A stretch of DNA of 64,000 bases from Bin80 sp964503085 (lineage in GTDB: Bacteria; Bacteroidota; Rhodothermia; Rhodothermales; Bin80): assembly GCA_964503085.1 (NCBI GenBank), contig CAZCYQ010000010.1:1-64000 (forward strand). The letters are read 5' to 3'. The notes beneath the pieces are model-generated. The model ran no database searches and was not told where the DNA came from. It saw only the letters and a list, made by a program, of their open reading frames with translations. Every line of letters starts with the position of its first letter. Position 1 is the stretch's first letter. The translations under genes were made by a program, and so were the position numbers. This document shows positions 45,207 through 55,163 of this stretch, piece by piece.

Positions 45207-47200
45207 TAATGCTGGTATGCCGTAGCCAAACGATCCGGGAAGGTTTTAACACGGTATTTTGAGCGCAATCTCGCGTGAAGGTTTTGTTCAAGCTCAACCT
45301 GAACATCGGCCATGACCTCTGTACGGGCTTCCTCAAATGTCTTAGGGCGTGGAGGCTCATTCCCGTCCATATACAGCACAAGTCGACGACTGTGTGCAGA
45401 GAGTATTTCGGTATGCTCTCCAGCGGACAGGTTTAAGGCTCGATCATAGACACTATTGGTTTGCCCAGGAACACGCACCGTATCCAGTTGCAAATTCCAG
45501 GTCGAATCAGCGGCAATCTTCTCGACCAAATCTGCCCAGACTCTGCCTTCATCCAACCAGTCAACAGCTTCGATCAATACCGAGTCAACTGCTCCAGATA
45601 TCTCCAAGAGGCGAAATCTCTCCGGCCATTGATAACGCTCGATGTTGGAGTTATAGTGATTGAGTAGGCGTAGGGTATCTGCTGAAGATGCGTTCCAGAC
45701 CGAATCCTCCATGATCTTGAAGATGGTGAGTCCATCTTCAAAGTTCTCCATGATTGCTCTGAACTCTTGGTCGGATTTTTCGAGTTCAAACGAGCGGTAG
45801 GAGAGTGCTTTATCATTAAGGAACGCGTCCACATAAATCAAGGATTGTAAAACTGCTGTTGGACCATAACCAACATCATCAGCCTGTTGGGCTGCAAAGC
45901 CCGCGAACTGTTTGAGGGTATATGACGAATCTGCAAGAATAACCAAAGGCATAGCTCCTACAGAGTCAATCGCTGCCAATTCCCTCAGATATTGCTGCAC
46001 CGAGTCTCTCTGAATTCCACCAAGCAGTCTGGACAGTAAAAGTGTATCAACGGAGATCGTGTAGAGTTCTCTTGATGACCGTGCTAGCGCTTCCTCTGCT
46101 TCCCGCATACGAGGAAGATTGCTGGCCAAACGTGCCAGCTCATCGTACTCTTCGTCTAGTGTCCCTAGCGAATCCACACCGTCCAGCCTGATAATGTGCA
46201 GTCCAAGCGGAGTTTCAATCACATCGGATATCTGTCCAATATTGTCCAGTGCGAATGCGGCATCATGGAAATCTTTGTCAATGTTAGGGTTTTTGTATGC
46301 GAGTGCTCCTCCGAGGTAGCCTCCGTCTGAGGCGCTGTTGGGATCCTCCGAATGCGCCCTTGCCAATTCCTCAAATGATGCTCCTCCGTCAAGCAATGCC
46401 TTCAGGCTGTCCATTTTGGCATGAACGCTAGCTGAATCAGCAGAGGTGCCTCCGAGAAACTGGGCCATGATGTGTGACAAATGATAATCCGGCTTGGCAT
46501 CCTCGCGGCCATGTACCTTGATGAGGTGATAACCATAAGCACTTCTGACCACATCCGATATCTCTCCGACCGGAGTGCCGTAAGCGGCATCCTCAAATGG
46601 TTTGATCATCTCGCCACCGCTGAATGATCCGAGGTCACCCCTGTACCCTCGTCGTGAGACTTCGCTGGAAGCTATCCGATCCTCAGATTGTCGGAATGCA
46701 AGATCACCAAAAGGAACGCCTTGAACCAATGAGTCTCGCAACGCCATAATCTTGCTCCATGCCCTGAGAGTATCTGCGGGTGAAGGTCTCCGAGGTAAGA
46801 CGGCCATTATGTGACTGGCGTGAACGAATTCTTTGCGCTTATCGTAGAGATCCTCTACCATGGGAGTAACGACCTCATTGTCTATCAGGTAGGGCTTGGC
46901 GAAGGATGCACGATACTGGTTGATTTCGGCCTGAATTTCTGGATGGTCAAAGTAACCAGCGGCTTCCGCCTCTTTGAGTTTAATGAGGAAGTTGACGTAA
47001 CGCCTTAAAAAATCGGAGTACTCTGGCAATGAATCTTTACTTGCAATCTCTGCGTTCCCGACAGTTTTGGCATATTCGCGCTCGAAATCTGCTAAGGTGA
47101 AAGCTTCACCATCAATTTCTGCTACTACGATGTCCTGCGCAAAGACAATAGGAGTTGAGAGCATTGCTGCAATCAAGGCAATGCAGCGTGCAGTTTTCAT
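45206..47200 (-). CDS. PpiD/SurA-like PPIase with two parvulin modules
   Basis: A 664-residue exported foldase with signal peptide (MKTARCIALIAAMLSTPIVFAQ), a SurA-N-like region (about 25-120), two parvulin modules (about 125-235, GDLGSFSGGEMIKPFEDAAY ... SAYGYHLIKVHG; about 238-345, GGYLGGALAYKNPNIDKDFH ... TPLGLHIIRLDG) and a long C-terminal helical region (about 350-660). It is the first gene of the leftward chaperone cluster, divergent from gltX. It is likely to assist outer-membrane protein biogenesis. Confidence 0.9.
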   Translation of the reverse strand: MKTARCIALIAAMLSTPIVFAQDIVVAEIDGEAFTLADFEREYAKTVGNAEIASKDSLPEYSDFLRRYVNFLIKLKEAEAAGYFDHPEIQAEINQYRASFAKPYLIDNEVVTPMVEDLYDKRKEFVHASHIMAVLPRRPSPADTLRAWSKIMALRDSLVQGVPFGDLAFRQSEDRIASSEVSRRGYRGDLGSFSGGEMIKPFEDAAYGTPVGEISDVVRSAYGYHLIKVHGREDAKPDYHLSHIMAQFLGGTSADSASVHAKMDSLKALLDGGASFEELARAHSEDPNSASDGGYLGGALAYKNPNIDKDFHDAAFALDNIGQISDVIETPLGLHIIRLDGVDSLGTLDEEYDELARLASNLPRMREAEEALARSSRELYTISVDTLLLSRLLGGIQRDSVQQYLRELAAIDSVGAMPLVILADSSYTLKQFAGFAAQQADDVGYGPTAVLQSLIYVDAFLNDKALSYRSFELEKSDQEFRAIMENFEDGLTIFKIMEDSVWNASSADTLRLLNHYNSNIERYQWPERFRLLEISGAVDSVLIEAVDWLDEGRVWADLVEKIAADSTWNLQLDTVRVPGQTNSVYDRALNLSAGEHTEILSAHSRRLVLYMDGNEPPRPKTFEEARTEVMADVQVELEQNLHARLRSKYRVKTFPDRLATAYQH

Positions 47201-47321
47201 TGGTATACTTGGGGATTTTGAAGAAAAGTCGGTTGCACCACGGTTGACCGTAACGGTTCCCTATGAATCCATTTTAGGTCCCAGTGGGTTCTAGCGGGTT
47301 GATTCATTGTATATACCGAGA

Positions 47322-48779
47322 ATGGCAGCCATTCGCGTAAGATTTGCACCAAGTCCCACGGGTTATTTGCATATTGGCGGGCTTAGGACTGCCCTGTATT
47401 GCTATCTATTTGCACGCAGTCAGGGTGGAAAACTGGTTTTGCGTATTGAGGATACCGACCGCACTCGATTTGTCGAGGATGCGGAGGATGATATCGTTCA
47501 AATCCTGGAATGGTGCGGATTGGACGTAGATGAAAGTCCAATGCTGGGAGGGCCCTATGCGCCTTATCGTCAATCAGAGCGTCAGGACCTATATCGTAAA
47601 TATGCAGAGTCATTGGTGGGATTGGGGCACGCATATTATGCCTTCGATACACCAAGCTCCATTGCAGAACTGCGCAAAAACAACAAAGCATACGATGCAA
47701 GCACCCGATTACAGATGGATAACAGTCTGACCCATCCAAAAGGAGTGGTCAGAACGCGACTGGAGTCGGGGGAGGAGAATGTTATAAGGCTACGTGTTCC
47801 CGAGAACGTAACAGTTCAGTTTAACGACTTGATCAAAGGAGCAGTTAAGGTAGACTCCACAAATATTGACGATCAGGTCCTAGTCAAGTCAGATGGTATG
47901 CCGACCTATCATCTTGCAAACGTGGTTGATGACCATCACATGGCCATCACTCATGTTATCCGAGGCGATGAGTGGATTCCTTCAACACCGAAGCATATTC
48001 TGCTCTACCAGGCGTTTGGCTGGCGCCCGCCTGTAATGGCACATCTGCCATTGATTCTGAGTCCGACGGGGGGGAAGCTTTCCAAAAGAAGTGCACAGCG
48101 GCAAGGCATCCCGATCAATGTACGTGATTATCTAGCACAGGGGTTTGAGCCGCAAGCCGTAGTGAATTTTCTTGCCCTTCTGGGGTGGAATCCCGGGACA
48201 GAGGATGAAGTGTTTAACCTTGATGAATTAGTGTCGGCATTTTCTCTCGAACGGGTTGGTTCCGCACCGGCAAAGTTTGACCTAGATAAGCTGAACTGGT
48301 TCAATGCCCAGCATTTAAGACGTCTTAAGACAGGGGCGTTACTGGAACGGGTCAGGCCTTTTCTGGCAGAGCAGGGAATGGTTGTAGAGGATGCCTATTT
48401 ACGTAAGGTCTGTCTTCTGGTCCATGATCGCCTGCAGCGCGCCAAGGATTTGGCCACACAATTCTCTTATTGCTTCGTAGATCCTGTCGATTATGATCCA
48501 GTGGGTGTCAAGAAGCGATGGAAATCGGATGCCGCCAGGCTAGTAAATGACTATTCTACTCGTTTGAATGCGCTAACATCGTTTAACGAAGACGCGCTGG
48601 AATCCGAACTTCGAGATTTAGCTGCAAGCCGTGAGGTTGGGGCGGGGCGCATTATTCATCCGGTTCGACTTGCTGTGAGCGGCACTACGGCGGGTCCGGG
48701 GTTATTTGCGCTGCTACGTGTACTCGGACAGCGCACATGCGTGCGCCGGCTGCAAAATGCAGTAACGAAGCTTGGATGA
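47322..48779 (+). CDS. gltX: Glutamyl-tRNA synthetase
   Basis: Charges tRNA(Glu) with glutamate. The 485-residue class I synthetase has the HIGH motif as PSPTGYLHIGG (His17) and the KMSKS-type motif as GGKLSKRSA. The catalytic Rossmann fold spans about 1-310, with the anticodon-binding helical cage to the end (REVGAGRIIHPVRLAVSG ... VLGQRTCVRRL). The ATG at 47322 is preferred over a TTG at 47307, as the synthetase fold starts directly there. The downstream ACT-domain gene overlaps its stop codon. Confidence 0.96.
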   Translation: MAAIRVRFAPSPTGYLHIGGLRTALYCYLFARSQGGKLVLRIEDTDRTRFVEDAEDDIVQILEWCGLDVDESPMLGGPYAPYRQSERQDLYRKYAESLVGLGHAYYAFDTPSSIAELRKNNKAYDASTRLQMDNSLTHPKGVVRTRLESGEENVIRLRVPENVTVQFNDLIKGAVKVDSTNIDDQVLVKSDGMPTYHLANVVDDHHMAITHVIRGDEWIPSTPKHILLYQAFGWRPPVMAHLPLILSPTGGKLSKRSAQRQGIPINVRDYLAQGFEPQAVVNFLALLGWNPGTEDEVFNLDELVSAFSLERVGSAPAKFDLDKLNWFNAQHLRRLKTGALLERVRPFLAEQGMVVEDAYLRKVCLLVHDRLQRAKDLATQFSYCFVDPVDYDPVGVKKRWKSDAARLVNDYSTRLNALTSFNEDALESELRDLAASREVGAGRIIHPVRLAVSGTTAGPGLFALLRVLGQRTCVRRLQNAVTKLG

Positions 48780-49180
48780 TGGTGCTTATAGAATATCCTG
48801 AACCCTATGCTGTCGTCCGACTTTCACCTGAAGACGAGATGCCTGTCTGGGCTACACGTGGTCGTTTTACCTCAATCACCCGGGCGCCTGAAGAGCTCTC
48901 GGTGATATGTCCAGAACATTCCATTCCGTCAACGCAGCGCGCCGAACGCGGATGGTATCTGTTAGGCTGTGACGGTCCGTTCAGTTTTGATGCTGTGGGC
49001 ATTCTGGCTGAACTTACAGCTGTTTTGTCCAATGCAAACATTCCGCTACTCGCCGTGGCCACATACGATACCGATTACATTTTGACACGCGATCAGACTG
49101 CAACACGTGCAGCGCTCAAAAATGCCGGGCATGAGATAGTTTTCAGGGGTTCCCCTGAAGGGACTCCACCAAAAGAATAA
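48776..49180 (+). CDS. ACT-domain protein (CASTOR-type amino-acid sensor fold)
   Basis: A 134-residue protein with two ACT-like halves. The C-terminal half contains FDAVGILAELTAVLSNANIP and VATYDTDYIL, typical of the ACT_7/CASTOR-type domains; the N-terminal half has VVRLSPEDEMPVWA. Such stand-alone proteins bind amino acids or act as small regulators. The start at 48776 forms an ATGA overlap with gltX, so the two are co-translated. A palindrome (49142-49159) sits at the end of the coding region. The ligand is unknown. Confidence 0.85.
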   Translation: MMVLIEYPEPYAVVRLSPEDEMPVWATRGRFTSITRAPEELSVICPEHSIPSTQRAERGWYLLGCDGPFSFDAVGILAELTAVLSNANIPLLAVATYDTDYILTRDQTATRAALKNAGHEIVFRGSPEGTPPKE

Positions 49181-49573
49181 GCGCTATCCAGGTTTACTAT
49201 CGTAATGGATTCCTGCTAAGATATACCTCTTCCTTGTGTCTGCAAGAGACATGCCGCTCATTTGTGAAATTGGCAAAACCCTTGTATTGATATGAAATAA
49301 CCCGAGTTGGAGTCAGGAACATTCTAACGGACTAACGACTAGAAACCGACCGGCGGGGATAGGGGATAGCTTGTTTTCGCGTACCTCCAAAAAACAAGAG
49401 CGAGATGGTGCGAAGATCAGCCAATTGTCTCGCCGAAACGACTAAGATGGCTGAATTTCAGAAGCCTTAATCTGTCAATAGAATCTGTGTTCGCCGCGTA
49501 TAAATAACAACTAAAGAGGCAGGTTTTGACCAAAACAGGTGGACAGATTTACCGCGATACACTCAGTGACTCC
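49181..49573. other. Intergenic region before the pot-like operon
   Basis: Carries the promoter for the ABC operon; no clear promoter pair was identified. AGAGG at about 49515-49519 precedes a TTG at 49526 that could be an alternative start for the ATPase gene. No RNA gene or riboswitch is recognised. Confidence 0.35.
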
Positions 49574-50674
49574 ATGAGTAAGCATAGTAACGAGACCCAT
49601 GTTGAGTTCAAGGGGGTCAGCAAGAGCTACGATGGCCGCACTATGGTGGTCAAGGATCTTGACCTAAGTATACGCTCAGGCGAGTTTGTAACATTACTGG
49701 GGCCATCAGGATCTGGTAAGACGACGATTCTGATGATGCTTGCCGGTTTCCAAGCTCCCACAGCAGGCGAGATATTACTTGATGGGCAACCCATTCAAGA
49801 CTTGCCGGCGCGGAAGCGTGGGATTGGGATGGTTTTCCAGAACTATGCGCTTTTCCCCCATATGACTGTTGGAGCAAATCTGGCGTTTCCGTTGGAGGTG
49901 CGTCGCATGGGCGCGGAGGAACGCAGGGAGCGGGTTGAGCGGGTTTTGCGTCTGGTTCGCCTCGAGGGTTTTGCCGACCGTAAACCAAGCCAGCTTTCCG
50001 GCGGTCAGCAGCAACGGGTAGCAATCGCAAGGGCCCTGGTCTTTGAGCCCTCATTGGTGCTGATGGACGAGCCCCTTGGGGCGCTTGATCGCAGTCTGCG
50101 TGACGAAATGCAATATGAGATACGACGTATCCATCGCACATTGGCAGTAACTGTGGTCTATGTTACACACGACCAGCAGGAAGCCATGGTCATGTCAGAC
50201 CGGATCGCAGTGCTACGTAAAGGCGTCGTGGAGCAGATTGCGGTGCCCGAGGGGCTGTACGAAGAACCCACAGGCAGTTTTGTTGCCAGTTTCATTGGTG
50301 AAAGCAACCAACTTCATGGCCGCATTCTGGGAACGTCAGAAGCGGACAATGTCTATGAAGTAGAAACAGGTGGTGAGGTAATTCATGCGCTAAAAGTGGC
50401 ACAGTGCAATGTGGGAGACGATGTCACGCTCTCAATTCGCCCTGAGCGTGTCAAGATCAATCCAGAGGCAGGTCGTTACACGAACGAAGTAGATGCAACG
50501 GTGGAGGACCTGACGTTCCTTGGCAATCAACTGCGCGTACGCCTGGCCACATGCGGTCGGGAGGATTTCATTGCTACAATTCCGAATATTGTGGGACATG
50601 GAGGGTGGATCACGGGAGATTCCGTTCGCCTTGGATGGACGACTGTTGATTGCCGTGCTCTCAATCACGAATAA
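49574..50674 (+). CDS. Spermidine/putrescine-type ABC transporter ATP-binding protein
   Basis: A PotA-like ATPase of 366 residues. It has Walker A GPSGSGKTT, signature LSGGQQQRVAIARAL, Walker B LVLMDEPLGALD, His-loop VTHDQ and the C-terminal TOBE domain (about 270-355). The ATG at 49574 (MSKHSNETHVEFKGV) begins the domain in the usual place; a TTG at 49526 with a good ribosome-binding sequence would add 16 residues. It is first in an operon with a binding lipoprotein and two permeases. Related systems import polyamines or similar compounds. Confidence 0.93.
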   Translation: MSKHSNETHVEFKGVSKSYDGRTMVVKDLDLSIRSGEFVTLLGPSGSGKTTILMMLAGFQAPTAGEILLDGQPIQDLPARKRGIGMVFQNYALFPHMTVGANLAFPLEVRRMGAEERRERVERVLRLVRLEGFADRKPSQLSGGQQQRVAIARALVFEPSLVLMDEPLGALDRSLRDEMQYEIRRIHRTLAVTVVYVTHDQQEAMVMSDRIAVLRKGVVEQIAVPEGLYEEPTGSFVASFIGESNQLHGRILGTSEADNVYEVETGGEVIHALKVAQCNVGDDVTLSIRPERVKINPEAGRYTNEVDATVEDLTFLGNQLRVRLATCGREDFIATIPNIVGHGGWITGDSVRLGWTTVDCRALNHE

Positions 50675-50694
50675 TTCTTATAAGAAGAATAGTC

Positions 50695-51789
50695 ATGAAT
50701 TATTGCACTAAATCGTTTGGTTTATTGTTCTTGGTCCTCCTGTTTGTATCCGGGTGTGGAACGGATGAGTCGCGCTCTGTCACGGCAGTTTCGTGGGGAG
50801 GTTCATACGGCAAAGCCATTGATGAGGGTGTGAATATCCCCTTTGCTGAGGATAGCGGCATTAGAGTTGCAGTCGAAGATTACAACGGAGGCCTTGCTCA
50901 GATACGCGCACAGGTGGAAGTCGGAGAGATTCACTGGGATTTGGTGGATCTGGAGATAGCTCATGCAGTGCGGGGATGTGACGAGGGGCTCTTGGAACGA
51001 TTAGACATCAACCAACTACCGCCCAGTCCCGATGGGACGCCAGCTGCCGAAGATTTCTTGGAAGGAACCATGACCGACTGTGGAATGGGCACGTTCTTCT
51101 GGTCGATGGTATATGCCTATAACGAGGAGAACGTCCTTTCTAAGATCAAACCCAGCACGATGGCTGACTTTTTCGACTTGGATACCTTTCCTGGCCGTCG
51201 AGGAATGAGGCGCGTTCCACAGATGAATATAGAGTTTGCATTGATTGCAGATGGGGTGCCGCTGGATCAGGTCTATGCTACAATGAGTACTCCTGAAGGG
51301 CTTGATCGTGCCTTTGCTAAACTTGACAGGATCAAGGAGGAGGTGATCTGGTGGGAGGCGGGTGCGCAGCCGCCTCAAATGCTAGCAGACGGAGAGGTGA
51401 TTATGTCCACTGCGTACAACGGCCGCATTTTCAATGCACAAGTGCTAGAGGATCAGCCATTTGTGATCGTGTGGCATGGACAGCTACTTTCTATTGGGCA
51501 AATGGTGATCGTTGCAGGTACTCCCCGGCTTGATGAGGCCTTAGAATATCTCAAGTTTGCAAGCACTCCTGAAGCAATGTCGCGTGTCTCCAACCGGATC
51601 TCTTATTCACCTGCACGTAGGTCGGGAGCATCGCTCGTGGCAACTCACGTGACCACCGGCATTGAAATGGAGCCACACATGCCAGCCAGCCCCGCCAATG
51701 CGGCGTATGCTGTACACTATGACTGGTCTTGGTGGGCTGATCATCAGGACGAAATGAACGAGCGGTTTAGTGCATGGCTGGCCCAATAA
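50695..51789 (+). CDS. PotD-like extracellular solute-binding lipoprotein
   Basis: A 364-residue family 1 solute-binding lipoprotein (SBP_bac_8/PotD type). The ATG at 50695 gives a lipobox (LLFLVLLFVSGC). The mature protein starts with TAVSWGGSYGKAI, typical of spermidine/putrescine-like binders, and has FFWSMVYAYNEE and SWWADHQDEMNERFSAWL near the end. It overlaps the next permease gene by 16 bases. Ligand identity (polyamine, opine or other) is not visible in sequence. Confidence 0.9.
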   Translation: MNYCTKSFGLLFLVLLFVSGCGTDESRSVTAVSWGGSYGKAIDEGVNIPFAEDSGIRVAVEDYNGGLAQIRAQVEVGEIHWDLVDLEIAHAVRGCDEGLLERLDINQLPPSPDGTPAAEDFLEGTMTDCGMGTFFWSMVYAYNEENVLSKIKPSTMADFFDLDTFPGRRGMRRVPQMNIEFALIADGVPLDQVYATMSTPEGLDRAFAKLDRIKEEVIWWEAGAQPPQMLADGEVIMSTAYNGRIFNAQVLEDQPFVIVWHGQLLSIGQMVIVAGTPRLDEALEYLKFASTPEAMSRVSNRISYSPARRSGASLVATHVTTGIEMEPHMPASPANAAYAVHYDWSWWADHQDEMNERFSAWLAQ

Positions 51790-52994
51790 AGTTGCCTGAT
51801 GGTCCAGGATACCGCGCGAAGGTGCGAGCGCTTGGTCTTGTTGCCCCGCTTCTGATCTTCATTGTGGTGACCTTCGTCGCCCCGTTGGGGACGATGTTAC
51901 TGCGTAGTGTCTACGATCCTGTAGTCGCAGATGCGCTACCTGAAACGCTGGAATTACTTGAAGATTGGGATGGAATTGAGCTTCCGTCAGAAGCTGTATA
52001 TGCCGTTGCGGCCCAGGAGGTTAAACGGGCGGGAGCCGAGCGCACGCTCGGTCAGGTGGCAAGTAGGGTCAACCGGGTGCAAGGGGGGCTTAGAAGTGTG
52101 ATAACGCGTACCGGGCGAGAACTGCGAGAAATTGAGCAGGGGCCTTGGCGCGAGTCAATGATGACCATTGACTCCGCTTGGGCTGATCCCGCGATCTGGT
52201 ACGCAATCCAGACTACAGGAGAACGATTCACAGCGCGTCACTACTGGAATGCTCTGGACCTGCAGAGCCTGCCCGATGGTTCGGTGGTCAGACAGCCCGA
52301 AGATCGGCGTATCTATCTACGACTATTCTGGCGGACATTGGTGATTAGCGGCCTCATTACGCTGCTATGTCTGATTTTGGGCTATCCGATAGCCCATCTG
52401 ATTGCCTGCTCAAAGCCCAGTCGCGCGAATTTACTACTGATCCTCGTACTTGTCCCATTCTGGACCTCACTTCTGGTGCGCACGACTGCATGGATCGTGT
52501 TGTTGCAGACACAGGGAGTTCTGAACGAATTCCTAGTTACGATTGGCCTGATAAGCGATGACGGACGATTGGCTATGATCTACAACATGACTGGGACTAT
52601 CGTAGCCATGACCCATGTGCTCTTGCCATTCATGGTTTTGCCACTCTACTCGGTAATGAATTCAATTCCCTCAACCCAGATGGACGCTGCGGCTTCGCTT
52701 GGTGCAACACCTCTGCAGGCTTTCCTGCGCGTCTATTGGCCACAGTCGCTACCTGGCGTGGGGGCAGGTGCACTTCTCGTCTTTATCCTGGCGATTGGAT
52801 ACTACATTACCCCTGCTCTTGTTGGAGGTAGTGATGGTCAGTTGATTTCTAATATGATTGCATATCACATGCAAACCTCACTTAACTGGGGGCTGGCTGC
52901 TGCGTTGGGAGGCGTGCTGCTGCTGATCGTGCTGTTGCTCTACGCTGTGTACGAACGGCTGTTGGGGATTGAGAAAATAGGATTGGGAGGATGA
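51774..52994 (+). CDS. PotB-like ABC transporter permease with large periplasmic insertion
   Basis: A 406-residue permease. It has an N-terminal helix (LGLVAPLLIFIVVTFVAPLG), then a non-membrane segment of roughly 130 residues (about 40-170, rich in charged helices) before the five-helix BPD_transp_1 core with the coupling motif around DAAASLGATPLQAF. The insertion makes it much longer than E. coli PotB (about 285 residues); similar long forms occur in other PotB-like permeases. It overlaps the potC-like gene by ATGA. Confidence 0.9.
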   Translation: MAGPIKLPDGPGYRAKVRALGLVAPLLIFIVVTFVAPLGTMLLRSVYDPVVADALPETLELLEDWDGIELPSEAVYAVAAQEVKRAGAERTLGQVASRVNRVQGGLRSVITRTGRELREIEQGPWRESMMTIDSAWADPAIWYAIQTTGERFTARHYWNALDLQSLPDGSVVRQPEDRRIYLRLFWRTLVISGLITLLCLILGYPIAHLIACSKPSRANLLLILVLVPFWTSLLVRTTAWIVLLQTQGVLNEFLVTIGLISDDGRLAMIYNMTGTIVAMTHVLLPFMVLPLYSVMNSIPSTQMDAAASLGATPLQAFLRVYWPQSLPGVGAGALLVFILAIGYYITPALVGGSDGQLISNMIAYHMQTSLNWGLAAALGGVLLLIVLLLYAVYERLLGIEKIGLGG

Positions 52995-53815
52995 TTAGTA
53001 CCATGCGACCAAGTCTGGGGCGAATTGCGTATTTGGGATTTTGCACAATAGTATTTGTGTTCCTGGTGGCTCCCATTATTGTAATCGTTCCTCTCAGCTT
53101 TAATGCAGAGCCTTACTTTACATTTACTGAGGGGATGCTACGCCTTGATCCAGATGCCTGGTCGCTGAGATGGTACCGCGAAATCATTCAAAACGAGGCT
53201 TGGGCGAAGAGTTTAGCTAACAGCATGATCATTGGTGTTAGTGCGACAGTATTGGCTACGGTCCTAGGCACTGTGGCAGCATTGGGCCTCGCAAGTTCAG
53301 CCATGCCTGCACGACGGGCAATCATGGGGGTTATTATTTCACCGATGGTCACTCCCGTGATCATCGCTGCAGCCGGAATGTTTTTCTTCTATTCGGGGCT
53401 TGGGTTGGGACAGACGTATATAAGTATCATTTTGGCTCATGCGGCGCTGGGCGTTCCCTTTGTCGTTGTCACGGTCACTGCGACACTGGCCGGCTATGAT
53501 CCCAATTTCAATAATGCGGCGGCAAGCTTGGGTGCGGGTCCGTGGACGATTTTCCGGCGCGTGCAATTTCCATTGATCTCTCCCGGGGTGATCTCGGGGG
53601 CTCTTTTTGCTTTCGCTGTATCGTTTGATGAGGTCGTTGTGATGTTATTCATGGCCGGGGTTGAACAACGCACGATTCCGCGTCAGATGTGGTCGGGGAT
53701 TAGAGAACAGATCAGCCCGGCGATTCTGGCTGTCGCTACATTCCTCGTTGTATTTGCCGTACTTCTACTTCTCACGGTAAGCTGGTTGAAGCGCCGGGAA
53801 GAAGGTAGAGCCTAA
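52991..53815 (+). CDS. PotC-like ABC transporter permease
   Basis: A 274-residue inner-membrane permease with about six helices and the BPD_transp_1 coupling motif (NNAAASLGAGPWTIFRRVQF). It is the last gene of the four-gene polyamine-type importer operon and pairs with the PotB-like protein. A second ATG four codons downstream is an alternative start. Confidence 0.92.
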   Translation: MISTMRPSLGRIAYLGFCTIVFVFLVAPIIVIVPLSFNAEPYFTFTEGMLRLDPDAWSLRWYREIIQNEAWAKSLANSMIIGVSATVLATVLGTVAALGLASSAMPARRAIMGVIISPMVTPVIIAAAGMFFFYSGLGLGQTYISIILAHAALGVPFVVVTVTATLAGYDPNFNNAAASLGAGPWTIFRRVQFPLISPGVISGALFAFAVSFDEVVVMLFMAGVEQRTIPRQMWSGIREQISPAILAVATFLVVFAVLLLLTVSWLKRREEGRA

Positions 53816-54204
53816 TGTGGGGGCTAACAATAGTATCGCATAGACACAGTTTTGTATTTAGGTGATCAGCCGGGGAGCGATCTACTGGATATTTGATCAC
53901 AATTTGGATAGAATCGACCGATTTGGTAGCTATTTCAGCCTGACTTCTGAATATTGAAATATGTGCAGGGATGTTCCAGAATAGTGTAAAATGAAGACAG
54001 ATCAAGTATAATCCTTTTCCTGCCTTTCTTACGGTTGTGGGTTCGGAGGTTAGCGTATGTGCTTACTAGGAAGCAATTGGGCCGGGGGCGACTGCCGGGA
54101 CTCCGGCGTTGCCCGAGACTTGTCGAAATTCGCACTCGAGCCTTTGAGGCCGGAATTGATCCCCACAAAACTCCGATCAGGCTCGAGGTAGGGTGTACCG
54201 TCAG
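53816..54204. other. Gene-free stretch after the pot-like operon
   Basis: Nothing convincing is seen. Short open frames on both strands lack recognisable features, and no intrinsic terminator is evident. The sequence leads into the duplicated segment starting at about 54205. Confidence 0.35.
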
Positions 54205-54784
54205 TATCACGTTCGCGACACGTCCATCCGGGTTGCTCCAAGTCAGCGGGACCGGCGGGCCGAAGATTGTGCCTGGGTTGTCAGAGGTCATCCTGCTGAA
54301 GACAATTCAGGTCGCTGGCTGAACCAAACATCCCGAGAATACAATGTAGCGCTTCCCGGCGCCACCGCTCCCCAAGGGTCAAAGCGAAGGCTATTGACCG
54401 ATGCCAGTCGCGAAGAGCGCCATATGCGATGGCAAGGGCATGGGGAGTGGCTATCAACTGAAGCTCCTCAATGGCGTGCCTCACGTCATCTGACTCTGGA
54501 AACGAAAACGCGATAATGGTTAATGCTTCGATGGTGACGTCTGCATTTCCCGTGGCTGGAATTCTACATGCACCTGCAAGAGCGTCTGCATGGTCTCCGA
54601 ACCGTGTTTGCTCCGCAACGATGCGGGAGAACATTCGGCCTGCCATGTAGCCCTCGGACCCCAGACGGTTGGCAATTACCAGAGCCCCCTTCATATCGCC
54701 TACCTTAATGCGGGCCTCCACAAGCCTCACGAACGAGCCGAGAGCTATATAAAAGCCGTCAAACCATCCCGATTCATTCCGTTC
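54205..54784 (-). repeat. Diverged direct repeat of lipoprotein gene 3' end, copy A
   Basis: This segment matches 62385-62985 in the same orientation, including about 75 bases beyond the stop codon (CGACACGTCCAT.CGGGTTG.TCCA.GTCAGCGGGACCG). The identity extends outside the coding frame, so it is a segmental duplication of gene plus flank. Confidence 0.75.
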
Positions 54785-54838
54785 CATTTCGCGCTTTTTG
54801 CAGTATGGGAGAGGTGTGTGTGAAACTTTTCTTTTCAA
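54281..54838 (-). pseudogene. C-terminal fragment of a helical-repeat lipoprotein gene (copy A)
   Basis: The 185-residue frame matches the last about 165 residues of the protein ending at 62460 (shared GALxxANRLGxEGY, ALTIIAFSFPESDDVR, DWHRS, LHCILxMFGSxSDLNCLQQ). Homology starts near residue 19 (NESGWFDGF). The remaining N-terminal part of the same gene appears at 58005-59081, with the island in between, and the middle is missing. No signal peptide is present, so the fragment is unlikely to be functional. The protein family consists of TPR-like helical repeats. It is a remnant of a gene split by the island. Confidence 0.75.
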
Positions 54839-55163
54839 ACGAGGCTTGGTTGCATACTCTCGACAATCTCACCCTGACCGGTTATAACTCCGAATACAGC
54901 GATCAACCTCTTGAAGAGAAGCTCGACATGAATAGTGGCTTTCGAGAAAGCCCATTCCGAATCAACAAAGGCTGGTGTGAGCTTAGTTCCTAGGACGAAG
55001 CCGCTATCCGCGAACGCGCTGAACGCCTTGCCCGGATAGCGGTCGGCGTGTGGGAAGGTCCATCGCTGAGCCCAGAAGTTATTGATGCTTACCGAGTCCG
55101 TCAGGAAAAAGGCGGAAGGGGATATACGATCAAGGATCACACGCAACTTGATGAGGAGGTCCT
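54805..55163 (+). pseudogene. DUF1524-region remnant of a DUF262/DUF1524 (GmrSD-like) gene
   Basis: On the plus strand the frame reads LDNLTLTGYNSEYSDQPLEE, a hallmark of the DUF1524 HNH-like domain at the C-terminus of GmrSD/DUF262-type restriction proteins. It continues through a TAG at 54991-54993, where the family usually has Trp (TGG to TAG), into DEAAIRERAERLARIAVGVW, then ends near 55160 with a frameshift to the DUF5655 frame. The DUF262 N-terminal part is missing. It is a decayed 3' piece of a type IV restriction-like gene, cut off at the left island border. Confidence 0.7.

Noticed and set aside
53935..54291. Minus-strand frame that covers the 3' flank of lipoprotein copy A
   Set aside because: The homologous flank in copy B contains a single-base insertion that breaks this frame, so it is not conserved as coding.
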